Shown piece by piece: positions 1-6,209 of a stretch of DNA of 7,803 nucleotides. Source of the stretch: Campylobacteraceae bacterium (GTDB taxonomy: Bacteria; Campylobacterota; Campylobacteria; Campylobacterales; Sulfurovaceae); NCBI GenBank assembly GCA_027063105.1, contig JAMOSL010000134.1:1-7803 (forward strand), written 5' to 3'. The position numbers and the translations under genes are program-made. Position 1 is the stretch's first letter. The number at the start of each line of letters is the position of its first letter. Below the pieces are notes generated by a model that worked only from the letters and a program-made list of their open reading frames with translations, did no database searches and was not told where the DNA came from.

Positions 1-46
1 ACATAGTTGATATTATTGCAAATAGTGTATATTTAATAGCTAACAT
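1..46 (-). CDS. Partial ORF, N-terminus only; possibly a GtrA-like membrane protein
   Basis: The ATG on the minus strand at 46-44 overlaps the TGA stop of the upstream prenyltransferase gene by one base (TGATG), a classic translational-coupling arrangement. Fifteen codons are visible before the window ends, reading MLAIKYTLFAIISTM. This is a short polar start followed by a hydrophobic stretch, as at the start of a first membrane helix. The pattern resembles the N-terminus of GtrA-family small membrane proteins, which often sit beside polyprenyl-phosphate sugar enzymes. That identification rests on very few residues and on the neighbour, so it is a guess. The Shine-Dalgarno is weak (GGA about 10 nt upstream), as expected if ribosomes re-initiate after the upstream stop. 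Confidence 0.45.
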   Translation of the reverse strand, partial: MLAIKYTLFAIISTM

Positions 47-918
47 CAGTATAGTATCCAGATAAAAGATAAAATCCAACATACAAGTGTAGATTGAATA
101 AATCTATCTTTTAATATAATTTCAGACGGAGAACCACTATTTTCAAATACAAAAGTAATTTGCATATAACGCATAATTCCTAATATTACAAAAAGTGTTG
201 TTAAATATAAAAATTCACCACTATCTACTCTACTTATAACCTCTTTAGAAGTTGTGTATAAAGTATATGATACGATAACTACTGATGCCATAATCATCAT
301 TGCCCCATCTATAAACTTTAAATTATATCCATCAATTACTTTACGCATTTTTGTACCTGTGTTCATATAAATCAAAATATCATCTCGTCTTTTTGCTAAT
401 GCCATAAATAAAGCTAAAAGAAAAGTCATAATAACAATCCACATAGATAAGTAGATTCCCGTAACAGCTGAACCAATAAAAAGCCTTAATACAAAACCAA
501 TAGCTATAGTTGTCACATCTAATATCGCAATATGTTTTAACCACAAGCTATACACTATATTCATTAATACATAAGTTAATAATATTAAAGTTGCTGAAAC
601 TGTTAATAGACTCATTATAGAGATACCAATAAGTAATAAAAAGAACATAATAATAATAGCTTGTTTTTTATTTATATCTCCAGAGGCTAAAGGCCTATAT
701 TTTTTTTTAGGGTGTTGTCTGTCCTCTTCTATATCAAAATAATCGTTTAAAATATAGATAGCACTAGCACTCAAAGAGAATGCTACAAATGCTATAGAGG
801 CATAAGTTAATAGTTCTAAATTGGTAATCTGTAATGCAAAAAATAGAGGAATAAATATAAAACTATTTTTTATATATTGATGAGGTCTCATAAGTTTAAT
901 TATATGAGATAACTTCAT
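46..918 (-). CDS. UbiA-family prenyltransferase, decaprenyl-phosphate phosphoribosyltransferase type
   Basis: This 290-residue integral membrane protein has about eight or nine hydrophobic segments. The first aspartate-rich motif is NDYFDIEED (residues 58-66), followed by RQHP (67-70), lysines 71-73 and RPLASG (75-80). The HP-K-RP tail is what I associate with the Rv3806c/DPPR-synthase branch of UbiA rather than the ubiquinone or menaquinone branches. The second conserved region has YSLWLKHIAILDV (123-135) with D134, then GFVLRLFIGS (141-150) and AKRRDD (175-180). SPSEIILKDR (263-272) near the C-terminus also fits this branch. The family transfers 5-phosphoribose from PRPP to a polyprenyl phosphate at the inner membrane, giving a lipid-linked ribose or arabinose precursor. 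The gene starts 2 nt after the small cysteine protein and overlaps the next ORF by 1 nt, so it is operonic. The lipid and sugar end product in this organism cannot be told from the sequence. UbiA-family membership is close to certain; the substrate is probable. Confidence 0.85.
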   Translation of the reverse strand: MKLSHIIKLMRPHQYIKNSFIFIPLFFALQITNLELLTYASIAFVAFSLSASAIYILNDYFDIEEDRQHPKKKYRPLASGDINKKQAIIIMFFLLLIGISIMSLLTVSATLILLTYVLMNIVYSLWLKHIAILDVTTIAIGFVLRLFIGSAVTGIYLSMWIVIMTFLLALFMALAKRRDDILIYMNTGTKMRKVIDGYNLKFIDGAMMIMASVVIVSYTLYTTSKEVISRVDSGEFLYLTTLFVILGIMRYMQITFVFENSGSPSEIILKDRFIQSTLVCWILSFIWILY

Positions 919-920
919 AC

Positions 921-1085
921 TTATTTGTCTTTTTTAGGTAAGAACTTGCCACATCCTTTATCTTTTGTCCCACCAAATTTTTTTACTTCTCTAGCTGTTT
1001 TATCATGATAAATTTCAGCTCTTTTACAATTATCATGCTCTTTACATACTTCATTTTCACAACCTATATCTTCTGCTACTGCCAT
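921..1085 (-). CDS. Small cysteine-containing conserved-type protein, 54 residues, unknown function
   Basis: An ATG at 1085-1083 opens a 54-codon frame ending in TAA at 923-921. A good Shine-Dalgarno, AAAGGG (minus strand, 1097-1092), lies 6 nt upstream. The product is small, charged and soluble, with no signal peptide or membrane segment. It starts MAVAEDIGC and has four cysteines: C9, C14 and C20 in a compact CENEVCKEHDNC block that also holds H17, and C45 in a GCGKFLP block near the C-terminus. The spacing suggests metal or Fe-S binding, but no named motif matches. The middle, around AREVKKFGG (31-39), is basic. The frame fills the gap between purM and the prenyltransferase almost exactly (12 nt on one side, 2 nt on the other), and codon use looks normal, so I regard it as a real gene. 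I do not recognise a function. Confidence 0.8.
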   Translation of the reverse strand: MAVAEDIGCENEVCKEHDNCKRAEIYHDKTAREVKKFGGTKDKGCGKFLPKKDK

Positions 1086-1091
1086 TTTAAA

Positions 1092-1097
1092 CCCTTT
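1092..1097 (-). promoter_or_regulatory. Ribosome binding site of the 54-residue protein
   Basis: AAAGGG on the minus strand lies 6 nt upstream of the ATG at 1085-1083, directly after the purM stop codon. It supports the small ORF being translated on its own. Confidence 0.7.
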
Positions 1098-2093
1098 TTA
1101 TATAAATTCTACTTGTTTTGTACCATTTTCTAAAGTTCCAATAACATAACCATCACTATTAGATAGAACTCTTTCTACATCTTCTTCATCTACAACAAGT
1201 ACCATGCCGATACCCATATTAAATGCTCTCCACATCTCATCCTCATCTACAAATTTACTCATAAATTCAAAAATAGGAAGAACTTTAATACTATCTTTTC
1301 TAACAACTGCTTTAATTCCATCAGGAAGAACTCTTGGCAGATTTTCAACTATTCCACCACCTGTAATATGAGCTAATGCTTGTATATTATCTCTATTTTT
1401 TTTAAAATCTTTTACATAAATTCTTGTTGGTTCTAGCAAAGTTTCTAATAGAGGTTTTCCATTAAAATCATCAGACAAATTCATGTTTAGTTTATCAAAA
1501 AATATTTTTCGTACTAAAGAATATCCATTTGAATGAATACCAGAACTAGGTAGAGCTATAAGCATTTGACCTGCTTTAACTCTTGATACTCTATCCATTT
1601 GAGACTTTTCAGCTATACCAACACTAAATCCAGCTAAATCAAAATCATTTTCACTATACATACTTGGCATTTCAGCAGTTTCGCCACCAACTAAAGAACA
1701 CTCACCAATTTTACAACCATTAGCAATTCCAGATACAACAGCCTTAGCATCTTCTGGAATGAGTTTACCAGTAGCATAATAATCCAAGAAGAACATCGGT
1801 GTACCAAAATTACAAATCAAATCATTAACACACATAGCAACTAAATCTATACCAACAGTATCAAGTTTTTTACTCTCTATTGCTAGTTTTAATTTTGTTC
1901 CAACGCCATCTGTTGCAGATAATATTACAGGTTCGTTATACCCCTTTGGTAATTCATATGCTCCAGCAAATGAACCAATTCCACCAATAACATTTTTATC
2001 AAAAGTTGACTTAACATCATCTTTGATAGCTTCAACAAAATCATTACCAGCATCTATATCTACACCAGCATCTTTATAAGAAATATTTGACAT
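1098..2093 (-). CDS. purM: Phosphoribosylformylglycinamidine cyclo-ligase (AIR synthase)
   Basis: PurM converts formylglycinamidine ribonucleotide plus ATP into aminoimidazole ribonucleotide, the fifth step of de novo purine synthesis in the cytoplasm. The 331 residues are close to the usual length of about 340. Family motifs appear in order: YKDAGVDIDAGN near the N-terminus (6-17), SATDGVGTKLKLA (59-71), MCVNDLICNFGTPMFFLDYY (87-106), GGETAEMP (136-143), SSGIHSNGYSL (183-193), HITGGGIVENLPRVLP (242-257) and FNMGIGMV (291-298). These cover the ATP- and substrate-binding parts of the PurM/PurS-like fold, and none is missing. The start is supported by an AAAGAGA-type Shine-Dalgarno just upstream and by the conserved YKDAGV opening. 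It is the first gene of a minus-strand operon that continues through the 54-residue protein to the membrane prenyltransferase. It diverges from the flavoprotein gene across 51 nt. Confidence 0.97.
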   Translation of the reverse strand: MSNISYKDAGVDIDAGNDFVEAIKDDVKSTFDKNVIGGIGSFAGAYELPKGYNEPVILSATDGVGTKLKLAIESKKLDTVGIDLVAMCVNDLICNFGTPMFFLDYYATGKLIPEDAKAVVSGIANGCKIGECSLVGGETAEMPSMYSENDFDLAGFSVGIAEKSQMDRVSRVKAGQMLIALPSSGIHSNGYSLVRKIFFDKLNMNLSDDFNGKPLLETLLEPTRIYVKDFKKNRDNIQALAHITGGGIVENLPRVLPDGIKAVVRKDSIKVLPIFEFMSKFVDEDEMWRAFNMGIGMVLVVDEEDVERVLSNSDGYVIGTLENGTKQVEFI

Positions 2094-2117
2094 ATATTTT
2101 TCTCTTTTATTTTTTGT

Positions 2118-2130
2118 TGCTATTATATCA
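2118..2130. promoter_or_regulatory. Overlapping divergent extended -10 elements (purM and flavoprotein promoters)
   Basis: On the minus strand, TG-A-TATAAT is a perfect extended -10 (TG 2130-2129, hexamer 2127-2122). It predicts a purM transcript start near 2115 and a leader of about 22 nt. On the plus strand, TG-C-TATTAT (TG 2118-2119, hexamer 2121-2126) predicts a start near 2133. That would leave only about 12 nt before the flavoprotein ATG, just enough to hold the Shine-Dalgarno. No convincing -35 box is seen for either, which is common in Campylobacterota. The two hexamers share bases 2122-2126. The minus-strand promoter is the stronger call. Confidence 0.6.
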
Positions 2131-2131
2131 A

Positions 2132-2138
2132 AAAGGAG
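2132..2138 (+). promoter_or_regulatory. Strong ribosome binding site of the flavoprotein gene
   Basis: AAAGGAG lies 6 nt before the ATG at 2145 and 9 nt before a second ATG at 2148. Either start is usable, and they differ by a single methionine. Confidence 0.8.
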
Positions 2139-2144
2139 TTTAAT

Positions 2145-3341
2145 ATGATGGTAGTTATCGGAGGAGGTGCATCTGGATTATTAGCATCTATTTTAATATC
2201 AAGAAAAAATATAAAAGTAACTCTCTTAGAAAAAAGTAATAAAATAGGAAAAAAAATACTAGCTAGTGGAAATGGAAAATGTAATATTGGAAATATAAAT
2301 CCTACATCATCATTCTATCATTCAAATAATCCACAATTTATAGAAAAAGTTTTAAAAGGGTATGGGGCTAAAGAGGTTATTAATATATTTAAAACTATCG
2401 GTATAGAAATTACAGAAGGTAAAGATGGGAAATTATTCCCAATTTCTCTTCAAGCTAGTAGTGTATTAGATATTTTAGAATATGAGGCTAAAAAGCTTGA
2501 TGTAAAAATTATATGTAATTGCAATATTAAACAGATATTAAAAAACAATAATGAATTTATAATAAAAACCGATGATAATAGCATTATTGCTAAAAAAATT
2601 CTCTTGGCATCTGGTTCACCTGCATCTCCACAACTTGGAGGTTCTCATAGTGGACTTAATATAGCTTCATCTTTAGGACATAATATTATTACTTCTCTAC
2701 CATCTTTGGTTCAATTATCCTCAACTGAAGATTTTTTAAAAGATATTAGTGGCGTTAAAATATATTCGGTAGTCAAACTATATGCAAATAATAATTATAT
2801 AACTCAAAAAGAGGGTGATATACTATTTACAAATTATGGAATTAGTGGATTAGCTATATTAGATATAAGTAGAGATGTTAGCTTGGAACTTGCAAATTAT
2901 AGTTATTGTGAACTTAGCATAGATTTAATGCCAAATTATACAAAAGAGATTTTATTAAAGATGTTTCTTTCTCATATAAATAATAATAAAGCAATAGAGA
3001 TATGGTTAAATGGATTTATAAATAAAAAGCTTATACCTATAATATTAGAGCAATCAAAATGCAAAATAAAAGAGTCCAAAAATCTAAATAGAAAAGAGAT
3101 TATAAAAATAATATATAGTATTAAAAATTTTAAATTATCAATTTCTGAAACAAGAGGCTTTAAGGGTGCAGAGGTTGCAATAGGTGGAGTTGATACAAAA
3201 GAGGTAAATCCAATAACTATGGAGTCAAAAATAGTTAAAAACTTATATCTAGCAGGAGAGATACTAGATATAGATGGAGATAGGGGAGGTTTTAACTTCC
3301 ATTTTGCGTGGGTCTCTGCAATGAGAGTCGGAAATATTTAA
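2145..3341 (+). CDS. NAD(P)/FAD-dependent oxidoreductase, HI0933/BaiN (YhiN-like) family
   Basis: This 398-residue flavoprotein matches the HI0933 family length of about 400. The N-terminal dinucleotide-binding fold shows VVIGGGASGLLAS (3-15), a GxGxxG loop binding the FAD ADP moiety, with E29 at the end of the second strand (TLLEK) to hold the ribose. The family hallmark GKKILASGNGKCN spans 35-47. ILLASG (about 151-156) is the second FAD-contact segment. The C-terminus carries the signature block: TRGFKGAEVAIGGV (336-349), TMESK, LYLAGEILDIDGDRGG and FNFHFAW (to about 389). Known members include clostridial BaiN, which acts on bile-acid intermediates, but most members have no proven substrate, so no specific reaction is claimed. 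The gene stands alone, transcribed away from purM, and its stop overlaps the trpS stop. By eye it is the most AT-rich gene in the window, with many AAT, ATA and AAA codons. Confidence 0.92.
   Translation: MMVVIGGGASGLLASILISRKNIKVTLLEKSNKIGKKILASGNGKCNIGNINPTSSFYHSNNPQFIEKVLKGYGAKEVINIFKTIGIEITEGKDGKLFPISLQASSVLDILEYEAKKLDVKIICNCNIKQILKNNNEFIIKTDDNSIIAKKILLASGSPASPQLGGSHSGLNIASSLGHNIITSLPSLVQLSSTEDFLKDISGVKIYSVVKLYANNNYITQKEGDILFTNYGISGLAILDISRDVSLELANYSYCELSIDLMPNYTKEILLKMFLSHINNNKAIEIWLNGFINKKLIPIILEQSKCKIKESKNLNRKEIIKIIYSIKNFKLSISETRGFKGAEVAIGGVDTKEVNPITMESKIVKNLYLAGEILDIDGDRGGFNFHFAWVSAMRVGNI
3338..3341. other. Overlapping convergent stop codons (TTAA)
   Basis: The palindrome TTAA supplies TAA to the flavoprotein gene on the plus strand (3339-3341) and TAA to trpS on the minus strand (3340-3338). 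No room is left for an intergenic terminator, so transcripts of the two genes probably overlap at their 3' ends. Confidence 0.9.
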
Positions 3342-4303
3342 ATTATTCCGACGGCATCTCTAACAGCAGTCATCTTTTTATCTGCAATATTTCTAGCTTT
3401 AACAGCACCCATATTTAATATATCTTTGACCTCATCTATATTATCAATATAATATGCTCTCTTCTCTCGTGCTTCTTCAAACTCTTCCCATATTAACTCT
3501 TTTAAGTATTTCTTAAAGTGACCATATCCCTCTTTACCACTAGAATACCTATCTTGAAGCTCTGATTTTTGATTTTCATCTAAAAAAAGTGATGCTAAAT
3601 TATATATATTACAGCCATCATAATCTAAAGGTTCACCTAAAGGGGTTGATGAACTTATTATTTTATTACATCTTTTTTGAAGTTTTTTCTCACTTTCCAT
3701 AAAAATATCAATAGCATTATCATAACTTTTACTCATCTTTTGCCCATCAATTCCTGAGATAGTAGCCAAATCTTCAGTCACTTGATGTTCTGGTAATGTA
3801 AAAATTTCGCCATATTCATTATTAAATTTAGTAGCAATATCTCTTGTCATCTCTACATGCTGTATCTGGTCTTTTCCAACAGGAACTTTTTGAGTATCTA
3901 AAATAAGAATATCTGCAGCCATTAAGACTGGATACGAAAATAAAGCATGATTTGCATTAATCCCTTTAGCTACTTTATCTTTATAACTATGAGCTCTCTC
4001 AAGTAGTCCCATTGATGTGAATTTTGATAATATCCAATATAATTCTAATACTTGAGGCATATCACTTTGCACCCAAAATGTTGTTTTCTCTGGATTTATA
4101 CCAATAGAAAGATAATCTATAACTGCATCAAGTGTATAATCTCTTAAAGTTTTTGAATCTTTAGATGTTGTAAGTGAATGATAATTTGCTATAAAAGTAA
4201 AAAGTTCATTATCCTCTTGAAGCTCTACCATAGGTTTCATTGCTCCAAAATAATTTCCAATATGAAGCTTTCCAGAGGCTTGAATTCCTGTAAGTACACG
4301 CAT
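3338..4303 (-). CDS. trpS: Tryptophanyl-tRNA synthetase
   Basis: This cytoplasmic class I synthetase charges tRNA-Trp using ATP. From the preferred start the protein is 321 residues, typical for bacterial TrpRS. It opens MRVLTGIQASGKLHIGNYFG, placing the HIGN signature at 14-17. YPVLMAADILI (124-134) and PVGKDQIQHVE (141-151) form the Trp/ATP pocket, and GQKMSKS (187-193) contains the KMSKS loop. The longest open frame begins 14 codons earlier, at 4345, inside dnaJ. I choose the ATG at 4303-4301 because a strong AAAGGAG lies 6 nt upstream and the family normally begins at this MRVLTGIQ. The start is one base after the dnaJ stop (TAA-T-ATG), so translation is probably coupled to dnaJ. The gene converges on the flavoprotein gene with overlapping stop codons. 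Confidence 0.96.
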   Translation of the reverse strand: MRVLTGIQASGKLHIGNYFGAMKPMVELQEDNELFTFIANYHSLTTSKDSKTLRDYTLDAVIDYLSIGINPEKTTFWVQSDMPQVLELYWILSKFTSMGLLERAHSYKDKVAKGINANHALFSYPVLMAADILILDTQKVPVGKDQIQHVEMTRDIATKFNNEYGEIFTLPEHQVTEDLATISGIDGQKMSKSYDNAIDIFMESEKKLQKRCNKIISSSTPLGEPLDYDGCNIYNLASLFLDENQKSELQDRYSSGKEGYGHFKKYLKELIWEEFEEAREKRAYYIDNIDEVKDILNMGAVKARNIADKKMTAVRDAVGII

Positions 4304-4304
4304 A

Positions 4305-5432
4305 TTAATCTCCTTTAAACCATTCTTTAACTCTATTAAATGCACTCTCTAAAGAACTTTGATGTAGTTTGCTTTCAACTCCAAAACTCTCTTGAAGTTT
4401 CGTTAATAATTCTTTTTGTTCTGCTGTTAAACTTTTTGGAAGTTTCATCTGAATTTGAGCAACCAATCGACCTTTAGCACCACCATGAACATCAACAACA
4501 CCTTTATTGTTAAATATAAATTGTGCTTTGTCTTTTGTACCTGCTTTCAAGTCTAACTTTAATTCTCCTTCTAATGAAGGAATAGTAATTTCACCACCTA
4601 ATATAGCCTGTGTGAAAAACACTGGAACTTCAATATATATATCACTTCCATTTCTTACAAAATTATCATCCTCTTCAACATAAAAACTTAGATATAAATC
4701 ACCTCTTCGCCCATGCTTATCTTTATTTCCATAACCTTGAGCTCTTAACCTATTTCCACTATCAACACCTGCTGGGATATTTATAGTAATAATTTCATCT
4801 TTAGTTTTAAAACCTTTTCCAACACAACTAGTACATTTTTGAGCAATACTCTTACCTTCTCCTTTACACTCTGGACAAATTTGAGCAAATGTCATAGGTC
4901 CTTGACGCATTACAACTTGACCTTGACCATTACAGTAACTACAAGTTTTCAACTTTCCATTTTTAGCCCCAGTACCTGTACAATCATCACAAGGTATTTT
5001 ATATGATATATCTATCTTTTTTTCACAACCAAATACAGCTTCATGAAACTCTAATTTAAGCTCCATTTCAAAGTCTTGAGCATATTTCTGTCCACTTCTT
5101 CTCTTTGCTTGACCAAATCCACTACTCGAACCTCCAAAACCTCCACCAAACATAGAATTGAATATATCATTTATATCTGAACCATTAAATCCACCACCAC
5201 CTTGACGATTTAATCCATCTTTCCCATATCGGTCATAAGTCGACCTTTTATCTTCATTACTTAAAACCTCATAAGCTTCATTAATTTGCTTAAATTTTTC
5301 TTCTGCCTCTTTATCATCAGGGTTTCTATCTGGATGAAATTTCATAGCCAATTTACGATAAGCCTTTTTTAATTCAGCACCACTACAATCTTTAGTTACT
5401 TCTAATATCTCATAATAATCAAATTCTGTCAT
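4305..5432 (-). CDS. dnaJ: Chaperone DnaJ (Hsp40)
   Basis: DnaJ is the cytoplasmic co-chaperone that delivers unfolded clients to DnaK and stimulates its ATPase. All type I domains are present in 375 residues. The J domain covers about 5-70, with HPD at 33-35. A Gly/Phe-rich linker spans about 77-107. The zinc-binding domain has four repeats: CDDCTGTG (148-155), CSYCNGQG (164-171), CPECKGEG (186-193) and CTSCVGKG (200-207). The C-terminal substrate-binding and dimerisation domains follow, ending in a short tail with WFKGD. AGGAAAG (minus strand, 5443-5437) is the ribosome binding site. The gene leads a two-gene unit with trpS; grpE and dnaK are not adjacent in this window. I found no CIRCE element upstream. 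A short inverted repeat overlaps the likely -10 and could be a regulatory site. Confidence 0.97.
   Translation of the reverse strand: MTEFDYYEILEVTKDCSGAELKKAYRKLAMKFHPDRNPDDKEAEEKFKQINEAYEVLSNEDKRSTYDRYGKDGLNRQGGGGFNGSDINDIFNSMFGGGFGGSSSGFGQAKRRSGQKYAQDFEMELKLEFHEAVFGCEKKIDISYKIPCDDCTGTGAKNGKLKTCSYCNGQGQVVMRQGPMTFAQICPECKGEGKSIAQKCTSCVGKGFKTKDEIITINIPAGVDSGNRLRAQGYGNKDKHGRRGDLYLSFYVEEDDNFVRNGSDIYIEVPVFFTQAILGGEITIPSLEGELKLDLKAGTKDKAQFIFNNKGVVDVHGGAKGRLVAQIQMKLPKSLTAEQKELLTKLQESFGVESKLHQSSLESAFNRVKEWFKGD
4310..4316 (-). promoter_or_regulatory. Ribosome binding site that fixes the trpS start
   Basis: AAAGGAG on the minus strand sits inside the final codons of dnaJ, 6 nt before the ATG at 4303-4301. 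It decides between this start and the longer frame opening at 4345, which would extend TrpS by 14 unconserved residues. Confidence 0.85.
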
Positions 5433-5463
5433 TTATCTTTCCTATATATAAAGCATTTTTGCG

Positions 5464-5480
5464 AATTTTAGCATAAAATT
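5464..5480. repeat. Inverted repeat over the dnaJ -10 (7-bp arms, 3-nt spacer)
   Basis: AATTTTA (5464-5470) and TAAAATT (5474-5480) are perfect inverted copies around GCA. The position over the predicted -10 would suit an operator. The arms contain only A and T, so chance is a serious alternative. Confidence 0.35.
5465..5473 (-). promoter_or_regulatory. Probable dnaJ promoter (extended -10)
   Basis: TG-C-TAAAAT on the minus strand (TG 5473-5472, hexamer 5470-5465) predicts a transcript start near 5458 and a leader of about 26 nt carrying the AGGAAAG ribosome site. No clear -35 box is seen. The hexamer forms one arm of a perfect inverted repeat, AATTTTA-GCA-TAAAATT, spanning 5464-5480. Confidence 0.5.
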
Positions 5481-5543
5481 ATTATGACTATACTCAATTT
5501 CGTATTTAATTTGTTAAAAATTTTATAAGTAATCTAATTCATT

Positions 5544-5564
5544 TAAAAAAATTTCATTTTTTTA
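5544..5564. repeat. Perfect 21-bp inverted repeat upstream of the tetR gene, candidate operator
   Basis: TAAAAAAAT (5544-5552) and ATTTTTTTA (5556-5564) are perfect 9-bp inverted arms around TTC. The repeat lies just upstream of the likely tetR -10 (5580-5585), where a -35 or operator would sit, and its size fits TetR-family operators. It has no GC-rich stem, so it is not a standard terminator. It could also be an A-tract upstream promoter element or a chance event in very AT-rich DNA. Confidence 0.35.
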
Positions 5565-5579
5565 CAAGAATTATTAAGA

Positions 5580-5585
5580 TAAAAT
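5580..5585 (+). promoter_or_regulatory. Possible -10 of the tetR-efflux operon
   Basis: TAAAAT preceded by GA would start transcription near 5592, leaving about 27 nt before the ATG at 5619. Two overlapping TATAAT hexamers (5610-5615 and 5615-5620) also exist but run into that ATG. They would make sense only if translation began at the later ATG at 5637. The choice is uncertain. Confidence 0.35.
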
Positions 5586-5618
5586 AGTTAAAATCAATTG
5601 CTTAAGGTCTATAATATA

Positions 5619-6206
5619 ATGAGTATTAAAACAAAAATGAATGAATTAAAAAAAGAGTTGTTACTACAAGAAGCTTCTATACTTTTTGAAGATGTTGGAT
5701 ATGAACAGATGAAAGTAGCTAATCTTGCTAAAGGTGTAGGTGTCTCGATTGGTACTATTTATGGATTTTTTGAATCTAAAGAGGGACTTTATCTAGCTTA
5801 TATAGAGCATCAAATTTATACATTTACCAAAGAGCTTGAAGAAAAAACAGTTGAACTTGAAAATTATGAAGAGAAGTTAAAAGTTTTTATTGAACTAAAA
5901 TTTTCTTATTACTGCTCTAAACGAGAAGCACTAAATCATAGTGTAAAAAACAATCCATTCTTTTTTAATACTTTTTATAAAGAGAATAAACACCCATTGC
6001 AAAATATATTTACCTTTCAAGCAGAGTGTTTAAAGCAAATAAATAGAAATCTTAGTGATGATAAAGCTATGGAGATGGCATATTTGCTAAATGGCTTTAC
6101 AGATGGATATGTGAGTCGGTGGTTTGAGGTTCAAGATAGTTTGATGGCTAAGGTAGATGAAGCGTGTGAGCTTTTTATGGTAATGGTTAAAAGTTATAAA
6201 GTATAA
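5619..6206 (+). CDS. TetR/AcrR-family transcriptional regulator
   Basis: From the preferred start this is a 195-residue regulator, the normal TetR size. The N-terminal DNA-binding domain contains the helix-turn-helix, about 33-58, with VANLAKGVGVSIGTIYGFF and then ESKEGLY, the classic TetR signature. The remainder is a helical ligand-binding and dimer domain with no recognisable ligand. The open frame extends upstream to a TTG at 5598. I prefer the ATG at 5619 because it is the usual start type and gives the typical short pre-helix, with an AAGG 11 nt upstream. A later ATG at 5637 is also possible. It is followed after 3 nt by the RND permease, so it very likely represses its own operon until a pump substrate binds. 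Its gene diverges from dnaJ. Confidence 0.92.
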   Translation: MSIKTKMNELKKELLLQEASILFEDVGYEQMKVANLAKGVGVSIGTIYGFFESKEGLYLAYIEHQIYTFTKELEEKTVELENYEEKLKVFIELKFSYYCSKREALNHSVKNNPFFFNTFYKENKHPLQNIFTFQAECLKQINRNLSDDKAMEMAYLLNGFTDGYVSRWFEVQDSLMAKVDEACELFMVMVKSYKV

Positions 6207-6209
6207 AAG

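Noticed and set aside
3300..3380. Rho-independent terminator between the convergent genes
   Set aside because: The coding regions overlap and no GC-rich hairpin followed by a T run is visible on either strand.
5515..5525. Short palindrome TAAAAATTTTA in the dnaJ-tetR gap
   Set aside because: It contains only A and T, has short arms, and lies away from the predicted promoters, so it is expected by chance in this composition.
5433..5597. CIRCE, HAIR or other known heat-shock operator upstream of dnaJ
   Set aside because: Neither the TTAGCACTC/GAGTGCTAA pair nor a CTTGAGT/ACTCAAG pair occurs here.
5598..5618. TTG start giving a TetR protein with 7 extra residues
   Set aside because: TTG is a rarer start, the added residues are not typical of the family, and this stretch contains the AAGG and TATAAT-like signals that fit better as leader DNA.
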